A stretch of DNA of 64,000 bases from the NCBI RefSeq assembly GCF_000819565.1, contig NZ_CP004393.1, positions 2,914,001 through 2,978,000 on the forward strand. The letters are read 5' to 3'. Position numbers and translations under genes: made by a program. Below are positions 28,112 to 36,348 of the stretch, in pieces. The DNA comes from Celeribacter indicus. GTDB taxonomy: Bacteria; Pseudomonadota; Alphaproteobacteria; Rhodobacterales; Rhodobacteraceae. Within the stretch, counting starts at the first letter, position 1, and each line of letters opens with the position of its first letter. The notes under the pieces are model-generated. The model was not told the origin of the DNA. It saw only the letters and a program-made list of their open reading frames with translations, and searched no databases.

Positions 28112-29242
28112 TCAGAGCGGCTCGATATCGCCCGCCGCGCGCGTCCCGTGGAATCCGGCTTCCCATCCGGCGAAGGTGCCCGCCGCGATGGCCGCGCGCA
28201 TCTCCGCCATGATCTGCTGGAAATAATGGAGGTTGTGCCAGGTCAGGAGCATGCCGGAGATCATCTCCCCCGCGCGGAAGACGTGATGCAGATAGGCCCT
28301 CGAATAGTGGCTGCACGCCGGACAGGTGCAGGCTTCGTCGAGCGGGCGCGGATCATCGGCATGGCGCGCGTTCTTGATGTTCACCTGCCCGCGCCGGGTC
28401 CAGGCCTGCCCGGTCCGTCCCGAGCGCGAGGGCAGCACGCAATCCATCATGTCGACGCCGCGCTTCACCGCGCCGACGATATCGTCCGGCTTGCCCACGC
28501 CCATCAGGTAGCGCGGCTTGTCGTGGGGCAGCATGCCGGGCGCGAAATCGAGGGCGGAAAACATCGCCTCCTGCCCCTCGCCCACGGCCAGACCGCCGAT
28601 GGCATAGCCGTCGAAGCCGATCTCTTTCAAGGCCGCGGCGCTCTCCTCGCGGAAATCGCGTTCCAGCCCGCCCTGCTGGATCCCGAACAGCGCATGTCCC
28701 GGACGGTCGCCGAAGGCCTCGCGCGACCGTTCCGCCCAGCGCATCGACAGGCGCATCGACTGCGCGATCCGGTCGCGGTCCGCGGGCAGCGCGGGGCATT
28801 CGTCGAAACACATCACGATGTCGGAGCCGAGAAGCCGCTGGATCTCCATCGAGCGTTCCGGCGACAGGAAATGCTTCGAGCCGTCCACATGCGACCGGAA
28901 GGTGACGCCCTCCTCCGTGAGCTTGCGCAGGTCGCTGAGGCTCATCACCTGGAACCCGCCGCTGTCGGTGAGGATGGGACGGTCCCAGTTCATGAACCGG
29001 TGCAGCCCGCCCAGCCGGTCGATCCGCTCGGCGGTGGGGCGCAGCATCAGGTGGTATGTGTTGCCCAGCAGGATATCGGCCCCGGTGGCGCGCACGCTTT
29101 CGGGCATCATCGCCTTCACCGTCGCGGCGGTGCCCACGGGCATGAAGGCCGGCGTGCGGATTTCGCCGCGCGGGGTGGAGATCGCACCGGTGCGGGCGTG
29201 ACCGTCTGTGGCATGGAGGGAAAAGGAGAATCGCTGGGTCAT
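28112..29242 (-). CDS. tgt: tRNA-guanine transglycosylase (queuine tRNA-ribosyltransferase)
   Basis: A 376-residue zinc enzyme that exchanges guanine 34 of GUN-anticodon tRNAs for preQ1 on the way to queuosine. The start at 29242 ([14 protein letters not shown]) is the family N-terminus; the frame open to 29323 adds only Arg-rich sequence. Visible motifs are the nucleophile region [13 protein letters not shown] near residue 90, the second Asp in [15 protein letters not shown] near 265, and the zinc site C-T-C-x2-C with the distal His in [10 protein letters not shown] near 305-335. It is upstream of lon in the same direction and divergent from the DAGK-like gene. Confidence 0.96.
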   Translation of the reverse strand: MTQRFSFSLHATDGHARTGAISTPRGEIRTPAFMPVGTAATVKAMMPESVRATGADILLGNTYHLMLRPTAERIDRLGGLHRFMNWDRPILTDSGGFQVMSLSDLRKLTEEGVTFRSHVDGSKHFLSPERSMEIQRLLGSDIVMCFDECPALPADRDRIAQSMRLSMRWAERSREAFGDRPGHALFGIQQGGLERDFREESAAALKEIGFDGYAIGGLAVGEGQEAMFSALDFAPGMLPHDKPRYLMGVGKPDDIVGAVKRGVDMMDCVLPSRSGRTGQAWTRRGQVNIKNARHADDPRPLDEACTCPACSHYSRAYLHHVFRAGEMISGMLLTWHNLHYFQQIMAEMRAAIAAGTFAGWEAGFHGTRAAGDIEPL

Positions 29243-29385
29243 GCGCGTCGGAATAGCGCCAAAGCGGCGCGGGAGCCAGTCTCGCCGCCGCCGCCGGCCC
29301 GCGCCGCGCTGAACTTTCCGCACCGCTCGGGCGTTGTCGCCCTGCCCGCGCCCCGCGGGTGGCCGAGCAGAGCAGAGAGGACAGG

Positions 29386-30288
29386 ATGATCTCCATCGTC
29401 GCCAACGAGAAATCCGGCACCAACGCCCGCGATGCCGAGGCGCTCGAGCGCGCCTGTGCGGAGATCGGCGGGAACTGCCGCGTGCTCTACTGGGACACGG
29501 ATGCCGATCTCGGCGCGCTGATCGATGCGGAGATCGCGCAGGGCGCGACGACCATCGTCGCGGCGGGCGGCGACGGGACGGTGATGGCGGTGGCCGGCGC
29601 GATGCTGGGCAAGGAGGCCGCCATGGGCGTGCTGCCGCTCGGCACGTTCAACTTCTTCGCCCGCGGGCTCGGCCTGTCGGAAGTGCCCGAGGAAGCCGCC
29701 CGGCAGATCGTGGAGGGGGTCGCCCATGACATCGCCGTGGGCACGGTGAACGGAAAGGTCTTTCTCAACAACACCTCGCTCGGCGTCTACCCGGCGATCC
29801 TGAAGAGCCGCGAGGACATCTATGCCCGCTGGGGACGCCGCCGGATCGTCGCGCATTGGTCGGTCGTCAAGACGATCCTGCGCTTCCAGCGCCCCATGCG
29901 CCTCACCATCACCGCCGACGGCACGCCGCAGAAGGTCAAGACGCCGCTCGTCTTCGTCGCGCGCTCGGCCTATCAGCTCGGGTTTTTCGGGCTCGACGGG
30001 GCGGAGGCGATCTCTGCCGACGGGTTCGCGGTCTTCATCATCCACGCCGCCTCCCGTGCGGCGCTGCTGCGCCTCGCCTTCCAGTTGGCCACCCGCCAGA
30101 TGCCCCGGCGCGAGGACTTCACCCTGATCGAGGCGAAGGAGGTGCAGATCCGCGCCGCGCGACCGCGCGTCCTCGTGGCCTTCGACGGGGAAAAGGCACA
30201 TATGGCGAGCCCGGTGGAGTTCCACATGGCTCCCGAGCGGCTGAGGATCCTGTTGCCGCAGGTCGCGGCCGCGCGGGAGGCGGTCTGA
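29386..30288 (+). CDS. diacylglycerol kinase family lipid kinase
   Basis: A 300-residue protein of the DAGK catalytic (YegS/DgkB-like) family. The nucleotide-binding motif [16 protein letters not shown] lies near residues 60-75, [14 protein letters not shown] at the N-terminus is the family signature, and [17 protein letters not shown] near 85 is the Gly-rich loop. The start at 29386 has AGAGAGG upstream; an earlier in-frame ATG at 29359 has none. The substrate may be diacylglycerol, phosphatidylglycerol or another lipid. One base separates its stop from the start of the phosphoesterase gene, so the two are coupled. Confidence 0.83.
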   Translation: MISIVANEKSGTNARDAEALERACAEIGGNCRVLYWDTDADLGALIDAEIAQGATTIVAAGGDGTVMAVAGAMLGKEAAMGVLPLGTFNFFARGLGLSEVPEEAARQIVEGVAHDIAVGTVNGKVFLNNTSLGVYPAILKSREDIYARWGRRRIVAHWSVVKTILRFQRPMRLTITADGTPQKVKTPLVFVARSAYQLGFFGLDGAEAISADGFAVFIIHAASRAALLRLAFQLATRQMPRREDFTLIEAKEVQIRAARPRVLVAFDGEKAHMASPVEFHMAPERLRILLPQVAAAREAV

Positions 30289-30289
30289 G

Positions 30290-31123
30290 ATGAGCCGCAT
30301 CGTCCACCTGTCCGACCTGCATTTCGGCCGCGACGATCCGGCGCTCGAAACCCCGCTCATCGAGACGATCCATGCCCTCGCGCCGACGCTTATCGTGATC
30401 TCCGGCGATTTCACCCAGCGGGCGCGGCGCGGCCAGTTCGAGCGCGCCCGCACCTTTCTCGGCCGGCTCTCCCCGCCGGTGCTCGCCGTGCCCGGCAATC
30501 ACGACACGCCGCTCGACAATCTCTTCGTGCGCTTCCTGCGCCCCTTCTCGCGCTACCGCCACGCCGTCGGACGGGTGCTCGAACCGCGGTTCGAGACGGA
30601 CGACCTGCATGTCATCGGCATCAACACCGTCAACCCCTATGCCTGGCAGAGCGGACGGATCTCGGAGAGGAAGCTGACGCAGGTCTCCGAAGCCTTTGCC
30701 GAGGACGACGACCGGGTGAATGTCGCGGTGCTCCACCACCCGCTCGAACAGCCCCCGACCCTCGACAAGCCGAAGACGCGCGGCGCGAAGGCGGCGCTCA
30801 CCGCGCTTTCGGCCTGCGGCACCGATCTCGTGCTCTCCGGCCACCTGCACACCGCCGTCTCCGCCCCCTTCGCCGCGGTGCCGGGGCTTCTGTTCGTACA
30901 GGCGGGAACGGCGCTCTCCACCCGCCTGCGCGGAGAGCAGAACACCTTCAACCAGATCGACATCACCGGAGAGGCGCAGATGTCGGTCACGCTCTGGAGC
31001 ACGGAGGACGGCCGGCCCGGCTTCCACCCCCGCGCGCATCAGAGGTTCGCCCGCGATCCCGCCGGCTGGATGCCCGTCGACCCGCTCCCGGAGGTGCCGG
31101 ACGTCCTGACCACCGCCCATTGA
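30290..31123 (+). CDS. calcineurin-like metallophosphoesterase
   Basis: A 277-residue cytoplasmic phosphoesterase with all five blocks of the family: D-x-H in LSDLHFGRD (residue 8), G-D in VISGDFTQRARR (near 38), G-N-H-D in AVPGNHDTP (near 66), H in VLHHPLEQ (near 147) and G-H-x-H in LSGHLHTAVSA (near 183). It resembles the CpdA/Icc-type or UDP-diacylglucosamine hydrolase-like group; the substrate is not known. It is probably cotranscribed with the lipid kinase gene immediately upstream, which suggests a lipid or phospholipid-derived substrate (inference). Confidence 0.82.
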   Translation: MSRIVHLSDLHFGRDDPALETPLIETIHALAPTLIVISGDFTQRARRGQFERARTFLGRLSPPVLAVPGNHDTPLDNLFVRFLRPFSRYRHAVGRVLEPRFETDDLHVIGINTVNPYAWQSGRISERKLTQVSEAFAEDDDRVNVAVLHHPLEQPPTLDKPKTRGAKAALTALSACGTDLVLSGHLHTAVSAPFAAVPGLLFVQAGTALSTRLRGEQNTFNQIDITGEAQMSVTLWSTEDGRPGFHPRAHQRFARDPAGWMPVDPLPEVPDVLTTAH

Positions 31124-31318
31124 CCGGCCCGGCGGCATGGCCCGGTCTCCCGCCGGCCGACCGGCGACGACGCACCGGCCGTGCGCGTTGCGCGTGCCCT
31201 CACGGCATCGTCACAAAAGCCTCACAGCCCCTTGCCATAAGGCGCGGGACATGACATTGGGCGCATTCGGCCGGAGCGGCGATCCGCCCGGCCTTTCCCC
31301 ATGACGCGAGAGACGACA

Positions 31319-32734
31319 ATGACAGACAAAGCCCCCTTCGCTTTGGGCTGGGAAGAATGGGCCGCCCTGCCCGAGCTTGGCCTGCCGGCCCTCAAGGTCA
31401 AGGTGGACACGGGCGCGCGGACCTCCGCGCTCCATGCCTTCGACATCGAGCCCTTCGGCAAGGCCGACGCGCCCAAGGTGCGCTTCAACATCCACCCGGT
31501 GCCGGGACGCGAGGACATCACGATTTCCTGCTCCGCCGATGTGGTGGACCGGCGCGAGGTGACCTCCTCGAACGGCGAGACCGAGCTGCGCTATGTCATC
31601 GCCTCCCGGATCGAGATGGGCGACCGGACCTGGCCCATCGAGATCACGCTGACGAACCGCATCAACATGGCCTACCGGATGCTGCTCGGGCGCCAGGCGA
31701 TCGGGGAGGACATGATCGTGCAGCCCTCGGGGAGCTTCTTCCAGCCGAAGCTCGACGACGCCGTCTATTTCTCCACCGCCATCCGGGAGACCGGCCCCGC
31801 CCGCGCGCTGCGCATCGCGGTGCTGTCGCGCGAGCCCGACAACTACTCGACCCGGCGCCTCGTCGAGGAGGGCGAAGGGCGCGGCCATGTCGTCGAGGTG
31901 ATCGACACCACGCGCTGCTACATGGCGATCAACGCCATGGCGCCGGAGATCTATTACGACGGCACCCGCCTGCCCCGCTACGACGCGGTGATCCCGCGGA
32001 TCGGCGCCTCGGTGACCTCCTACGGCACCGCCGTGATCCGCCAGTTCGAGACCATCGGCACCTATTGCGTCAACGGCTCGGAAGGAATCGCGAAATCGCG
32101 CGACAAGCTGCGCGCCCATCAGGAACTCGCCCGCCACCGGATCGGCATGCCGACGACCGCCTTCGCCGCCTCGCCCAAGGATACGGACAACCTCATCGCG
32201 CTCGCCGGCCAGGCGCCGCTGATCGTCAAGCTGCTGGAAAGCACGCAGGGCCGCGGCGTGGTGCTCGCGGAGACGAAGAAGGCCGCACAATCGGTGATCT
32301 CCGCCTTTCGCGGGCTGAAGGCGAATTTCCTCGTTCAGCATTTCGTGAAGGAGGCGGCGGGCGTCGACATCCGCTGCGTCGTGATCGACGGCAAGGTGGT
32401 GGCGGCGATCAAGCGCTCCTCCTCGGGCGGCGACTTCCGCTCCAACCTGCATCTGGGCGGCACCGCCACCCCGGTGCGGATCTCGAAGGAGGAACGCGAG
32501 ACGGCGGTGCGCTCGGCCAAGGCCTTCGGACTTCGCATGGCGGGCGTGGACCTCTTGCGTGCGGAGGACGGTCCAAAGGTGCTCGAGGTCAATTCCTCCC
32601 CCGGCTTCGAGGGGGCGGAAACGACGACCGGCAAGAACCTCGCGGGCGCGCTCTTCGACATGATCGAGAAGCGTGTGCGGCCGACGCCTGCGCGCAAGGG
32701 GCGGCGCATGGGGCAGGGCAAGGCGCGCGCATAG
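31319..32734 (+). CDS. rimK: RimB-RimK fusion: retropepsin-like zinc protease domain plus S6 glutamate ligase ATP-grasp
   Basis: A 471-residue two-domain protein. Residues 1-140 are the ATP-dependent zinc protease family domain (DUF785, RimB-type retropepsin), with the active-site loop K-V-D30-T-G-A-R-T-S-A-L-H. Residues about 155-460 are a RimK-type ATP-grasp ligase, with SRDKLRAHQELARHRIGMP, KLLESTQGRGVVLAE, the metal-binding region LEVNSSPGFEG and the RSSSGGDFRSN loop. RimK adds glutamates to ribosomal protein S6; RimB is a separate protein in the Pseudomonas rimABK operon. The start at 31319 follows GAGAG; the ATG at 31301 has no ribosome site. Confidence 0.85.
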   Translation: MTDKAPFALGWEEWAALPELGLPALKVKVDTGARTSALHAFDIEPFGKADAPKVRFNIHPVPGREDITISCSADVVDRREVTSSNGETELRYVIASRIEMGDRTWPIEITLTNRINMAYRMLLGRQAIGEDMIVQPSGSFFQPKLDDAVYFSTAIRETGPARALRIAVLSREPDNYSTRRLVEEGEGRGHVVEVIDTTRCYMAINAMAPEIYYDGTRLPRYDAVIPRIGASVTSYGTAVIRQFETIGTYCVNGSEGIAKSRDKLRAHQELARHRIGMPTTAFAASPKDTDNLIALAGQAPLIVKLLESTQGRGVVLAETKKAAQSVISAFRGLKANFLVQHFVKEAAGVDIRCVVIDGKVVAAIKRSSSGGDFRSNLHLGGTATPVRISKEERETAVRSAKAFGLRMAGVDLLRAEDGPKVLEVNSSPGFEGAETTTGKNLAGALFDMIEKRVRPTPARKGRRMGQGKARA

Positions 32735-32836
32735 GCCGCGTCCGGCGCTCTCTTGCCGCTCCCGGCGCCCGGCGTCATGTTAACGTCACGAAGACGGGGG
32801 ATGGATCGGACAGAGAGTCCAAGGGGGAGTGCACCC

Positions 32837-34345
32837 ATGTCGAACCTGTCCTGCCCGCTGCCCGCCGATCCCGCCCGGCTGCTGGCGGAGTTGCGCGCGG
32901 AGCGGAGCCGGATCGCGGCGGAGGCCACGGCGATCCGGGACCAGTGGGAAGAGGCGGAGATGCGGGCGACCTTCCGGCCCTCGGCCCGGAACCTCGCGAC
33001 CTATCTCGCCTTCCGCCATGCCGATCTCACCCGGCTCCAGCCCGACCTCGCCGCGCTGGGTCTCTCGAGCCTCGGGCGGGCCGAGCCGCATGTGTGCGCC
33101 TCGCTCGACGCGGTGGAGGCGGCGCTGGTGCGGCTGTCGGGCGGCACGTCCGATTTCCCCGCGCCCGAGCGCTTCACCCGCGGCCCCGCCCGCCTCGCCG
33201 CCCGGCGCGACACGGCCTTCGGCACCGGCGCGTCCGGGGCGCCGCGCTCGCGCATCCTCGTCACGCTGCCGGGCGAGGCGGCGACCGACCCCGATCTCAT
33301 CCCCGCGCTGATCGCCGCCGGGGCCGATGCGATGCGGATCAACTGTGCCCATGACGGACCGGAGGCCTGGCAGGCAATGATCGCCCGCATTCGCGCGGCG
33401 CAGGCGGCGGCGGGGCGCTATATCCCGGTCCTGATGGACCTCGCCGGACCGAAGCTGCGCATCGCCGGCGTCTACGGACCCGACAAGCCGCGCCTGCGGC
33501 CGGGCGACCGGCTCGACATCCTCCCCGCCGCGCCCGACGCAACACCCGGTCATGTGGCGATCACCCTCAGCCACCCCGCCCTGCTCGACCGGCTCGCGCC
33601 CGGCATGGCGGTGTTTCTCGACGACGGGAAGATCGGCGCGGAGGTCGTGACCTGCGACGGCTCCGGCGCGACGCTGCGCGTGACGCGGGCGGCGGGCAAG
33701 AGCGGCAAGGGCGCGAAGGTCAAACCGGAGAAGGGCTTCAACCTGCCCGGCGTGGAGATCGACATCCCTGCCCTGACGGAGGCCGACCGGGCCGCGCTCG
33801 ACCTGGTCGTGGGGCGTGCCGATCTGGTGGGCTTTTCCTTCGTCCAGACGCCCGAGGACATCCGCCTGCTGATCGCCGAAATCGACGCGCGCCTCGGCCC
33901 GGACGCGCATCGCCCCGGCCTCGTGCTGAAGATCGAGACGGCGCTCGCCCTGCGCAACCTGCCGCGCCTGATCGTGCAGGCCGGCGCGCTCACCGAAACC
34001 TCGGTGATGATCGCGCGCGGCGATCTCGCCGTCGAGATCGGGCTCGAACGCCTCTCCGAGATCCAGGAGGAAATCCTCTGGCTCTGCGAGGCCGCGCACA
34101 CGCCCGTGGTCTGGGCCACGCAGGTGCTCGAGGCCCAGATGAAGGACGGTCTCGCCACCCGCGCGGAGACGACCGACGCGGCGATGGCGCAGCGCGCCGA
34201 TTGCGTCATGCTCAACAAGGGGCCTTTCGCGGTGGAGACGATCCGCTTCCTGTCCCGCGTGCTCGGCCGGATGGACCGGCACATGTCCAAGAAATCCGCC
34301 CGCCTCGCGCCGTTGCGCTCCTGGCGCGGCGATCTGCGCCTGTGA
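32837..34345 (+). CDS. pyruvate kinase-like protein, divergent, without the C-terminal allosteric domain
   Basis: A 502-residue protein. Residues 1-130 are a helical extension not found in ordinary pyruvate kinase. From about 138 the PK barrel is recognisable: RILVTLPGEAA, ADAMRINCAHDGPE near 164, LMDLAGPKLRIAGV near 199, LVLKIETALALRNLPRL near 360, MIARGDLAVEIGLERLSEIQEEI near 385, and WATQVLEAQMKDGLATRAETTDAA near 420. The usual VMLSGETA motif reads VMLNKGPFAVET. The regulatory C domain of about 130 residues is missing. The barrel residues for metal and substrate are mostly kept, so it may act on phosphoenolpyruvate or a related enol phosphate. The start at 32837 has GGGGGAG upstream. Confidence 0.75.
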   Translation: MSNLSCPLPADPARLLAELRAERSRIAAEATAIRDQWEEAEMRATFRPSARNLATYLAFRHADLTRLQPDLAALGLSSLGRAEPHVCASLDAVEAALVRLSGGTSDFPAPERFTRGPARLAARRDTAFGTGASGAPRSRILVTLPGEAATDPDLIPALIAAGADAMRINCAHDGPEAWQAMIARIRAAQAAAGRYIPVLMDLAGPKLRIAGVYGPDKPRLRPGDRLDILPAAPDATPGHVAITLSHPALLDRLAPGMAVFLDDGKIGAEVVTCDGSGATLRVTRAAGKSGKGAKVKPEKGFNLPGVEIDIPALTEADRAALDLVVGRADLVGFSFVQTPEDIRLLIAEIDARLGPDAHRPGLVLKIETALALRNLPRLIVQAGALTETSVMIARGDLAVEIGLERLSEIQEEILWLCEAAHTPVVWATQVLEAQMKDGLATRAETTDAAMAQRADCVMLNKGPFAVETIRFLSRVLGRMDRHMSKKSARLAPLRSWRGDLRL

Positions 34346-34404
34346 AGCTCTGGACGCGCGCGCTCCCGTTTCCTATATGAACAGTCGGAATTAGGAGAAC
34401 GCGC

Positions 34405-34779
34405 ATGAGCGATGAGGCACACACGGGCGACGGCCCGGTCGAAGGCACCCCGCTGATCAAGCCGTCGAGCACCGGCCACCCGCTGCACGAAGCGGTGGTC
34501 GAGGCCTGCCGCACGGTCTACGACCCCGAGATCCCGGTGAACATCTACGATCTGGGGCTCGTCTACACGATCGAGATCAGCGACGACAACGCGGTGCGCG
34601 TGATCATGACGCTGACCGCGCCGGGCTGCCCGGTCGCGGGCGACATGCCCGGCTGGGTCGCCGACGCGATCGAGCCGCTGCCAGGGGTGAAACAGGTCGA
34701 TGTGGATCTCACCTGGAACCCGCCCTGGGGCATGGAGATGATGTCGGACGAGGCCCGGCTCGAACTCGGCTTTATGTGA
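34405..34779 (+). CDS. sufT: SUF system Fe-S cluster assembly protein SufT (MIP18/DUF59 family)
   Basis: A 124-residue cytoplasmic protein. The DUF59 core runs from about residue 28 to 115: VYDPEIPVNIYDLGLVYTIEI is the family signature, and TAPGCPVAGDMP near 73 holds the conserved reactive Cys. SufT helps mature Fe-S proteins. In related genomes it is usually close to suf genes; here an IscA-like gene lies 1.6 kb downstream, with a SatD/DUF3307 cassette between. A good intrinsic terminator follows, so the cassette is a separate transcription unit. Confidence 0.88.
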   Translation: MSDEAHTGDGPVEGTPLIKPSSTGHPLHEAVVEACRTVYDPEIPVNIYDLGLVYTIEISDDNAVRVIMTLTAPGCPVAGDMPGWVADAIEPLPGVKQVDVDLTWNPPWGMEMMSDEARLELGFM

Positions 34780-34823
34780 TCGCACAAAGCCCCAAGACCC
34801 GCGTGGATCCCCGCGCGTGAGCG

Positions 34824-34850
34824 AACGGCCCTGCGGGGCCGTTTTTCTTT
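34824..34850 (+). terminator. intrinsic terminator of sufT
   Basis: Arms AACGGCCC (34824-34831) and GGGCCGTT (34836-34843) with a TGCG loop, followed by TTTCTTT. It ends 10 bases before the first operator of the SatD gene and so isolates that gene from sufT transcription. Confidence 0.88.
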
Positions 34851-34859
34851 GGGAGGATC

Positions 34860-34964
34860 GCAACCCTTATGGGATGCAATTTATAAACGCAACCTTTATA
34901 TGTTGCGACCTTTCTCTGCAACCTTACAAGGTTGCTTTTCCTTTTTGCAACCTGTACAGGTTGC
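34860..34964 (+). promoter_or_regulatory. array of four 18-bp palindromic operators at 29-bp period
   Basis: Four 18-bp sites start at 34860, 34889, 34918 and 34947, exactly 29 bp apart, separated by unrelated A/T- or T-rich 11-bp spacers. Site 4, GCAACCTGTACAGGTTGC, is a perfect 18-bp palindrome. Site 3 (GCAACCTTACAAGGTTGC) has perfect 6-bp arms. Sites 1 (arms GCAACC and GGATGC) and 2 (GCAACC and TGTTGC) have one mismatch each. The array fills the whole space between the sufT terminator and the SatD start codon, and site 4 ends three bases before that ATG, overlapping the ribosome-binding region. I infer cooperative binding of a dimeric helix-turn-helix protein, most simply SatD itself. Confidence 0.85.
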
Positions 34965-34967
34965 ATC

Positions 34968-35606
34968 ATGACTCGCCCCGCCCATCCCCTCGCCGTGCTC
35001 ACCGGCGATCTCGTCAATTCCACCGGCCTCGGCCCGGAAAAGGTGCAACGTGCCTTCGCCGCGCTCGAGGGCTGCGCCGAGACGCAGGCCGCCTGGATGG
35101 ACGGGCAAAGCCTCCACTTCACCCGCCACCGCGGCGACGGCTGGCAGGTGGCCCTGGCCGAACCGAAATACGCCCTGCGCTCGGCGCTCGCGTTCCGCGC
35201 GGCCCTGCGGGCGCTGGGCGAGGAATACGACACCTATATCGGGAGCGCCCAGGGAGAGGTCGAGGGAGAGGTGGCGCCGGATCTGAACGAGGAGACCCGA
35301 GCGGTCTTTGCCCGGTCCGGTGCGGCCCTGGAGCACACGAAAGCGTCCGACGGCGACATCCGCATGTCGATGCCGGAGGACCGTCGCCTCGATGCGGTCT
35401 TCGCGCTCGCCGACCGCTATTGTGCCGGGTGGACGCCGGCCCAGGCGGGCGCGCTGCGTCCCATGCTCGTGCCGGCAAACGCGCCGTCCTACACGGACCT
35501 GGCGCGGTCCCTCGGCAAGTCGCGCCAGGCCGTGACCAAGTCCCTCGCCAGCGCGGGATACCACAATATCCGGATCGCCCTGACCTCGCTGGAGGAGGAT
35601 GCGTGA
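34968..35606 (+). CDS. SatD family protein with C-terminal helix-turn-helix
   Basis: A 212-residue cytoplasmic protein. The start at 34968 directly follows the operator array. The N-terminal 150 residues match the SatD family, named from a Streptococcus mutans acid-tolerance operon; its biochemical role is unknown. I note a class III nucleotide-cyclase-like pattern: LAVLTGDLVNST (Asp14), then R-G-D57-G-W followed by an Ala-rich helix, then YIGSAQGEVEG near 90. Residues about 174-200 form a helix-turn-helix (SYTDLARSLGKSRQAVTKSL). The stop overlaps the ATG of the DUF3307 gene (TGATG), so the two are coupled. It most likely senses a signal and represses its own operon through the four upstream palindromes (inference). 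Confidence 0.78.
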   Translation: MTRPAHPLAVLTGDLVNSTGLGPEKVQRAFAALEGCAETQAAWMDGQSLHFTRHRGDGWQVALAEPKYALRSALAFRAALRALGEEYDTYIGSAQGEVEGEVAPDLNEETRAVFARSGAALEHTKASDGDIRMSMPEDRRLDAVFALADRYCAGWTPAQAGALRPMLVPANAPSYTDLARSLGKSRQAVTKSLASAGYHNIRIALTSLEEDA

Positions 35607-36325
35607 TGGCCGAAACCCTCGCCGCCCTCTTCCTCGGCCATGTCCTTGCCGACTATGTCTTCCAGACCCGCTGGATGGTGGAGGACAAGGCGCGCGCGGA
35701 GACCCTGTTCCTGCATGCCCTCGTCGTGCTCCTGACCGCCATGGCGACGACGGGCCAGCCCGCCTCCCCGCTCCTCTATGTCCTGGCGCTCGTCCATGTC
35801 GCCATCGACCTCGTGAAGGTGCGGCTCTTTTCCGACGATGTCCTGCCCCATGTCGCCGACCAGCTCGCCCATCTCGCAACGCTCGTCCTGATCGCCGCCG
35901 CCGCCCCCGACCTGTTCGCCACCGGCGCCTATGCCGGGGCGCCCGCCTGGGTCGCCCATGCGATGCTTTTCCTCGCGGGCGCGATCTACGCCACCCGCGC
36001 GGGCGGCTTCGCGGTCGGCAAGCTCATGACGGGATTCGGCGAGAATCCGATGACCGAGAGCCTCGAGAAGGGCGGCTTCTGGATCGGCCTGTTCGAACGG
36101 GCGCTGATCTACCTGCTGCTGCTCGGCGGCATGCCCGGCGGGATCGGCTTTCTCGTCGCGGCGAAATCCGTCCTGCGCTTCGAGGCGACGCAGGACGGGC
36201 GGATGGCCGAATGGGTGATCATCGGCACGCTCGCCTCCTTCGGCTGGGCGATTTCCGTGGCGCTCGCGGTGATGTTCCTGTCCGCACAGCTTCCCCCGCT
36301 TGGAATCACGCCGCTCACGCCCTAG
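35606..36325 (+). CDS. DUF3307 polytopic membrane protein
   Basis: A 239-residue inner-membrane protein with about six hydrophobic helices. The family hallmarks are buried polar residues: G-H12-V-L-A-D16-Y-V-F-Q20 in the first helix and H-V-A-I-D-L-V-K-V in the third. Such H-x3-D and H-x3-D-x2-K sets in membrane helices suggest a metal site or enzyme active site, but no function is known. A strong GGAGGAGG ribosome site lies inside the end of the SatD gene, and the start codon overlaps the SatD stop. SatD plus DUF3307 is, to my knowledge, a recurring gene pair in diverse bacteria. Confidence 0.8.
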   Translation: MAETLAALFLGHVLADYVFQTRWMVEDKARAETLFLHALVVLLTAMATTGQPASPLLYVLALVHVAIDLVKVRLFSDDVLPHVADQLAHLATLVLIAAAAPDLFATGAYAGAPAWVAHAMLFLAGAIYATRAGGFAVGKLMTGFGENPMTESLEKGGFWIGLFERALIYLLLLGGMPGGIGFLVAAKSVLRFEATQDGRMAEWVIIGTLASFGWAISVALAVMFLSAQLPPLGITPLTP

Positions 36326-36348
36326 ATTGGGGGCAAAGGAGATCGCAC

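Noticed and set aside
34860..34964. The 18-bp repeat/11-bp spacer array as a miniature CRISPR
   Set aside because: Repeats are palindromic and vary in the centre, spacers are only 11 bp and of low complexity, and there are no cas genes; an operator array is the better reading.
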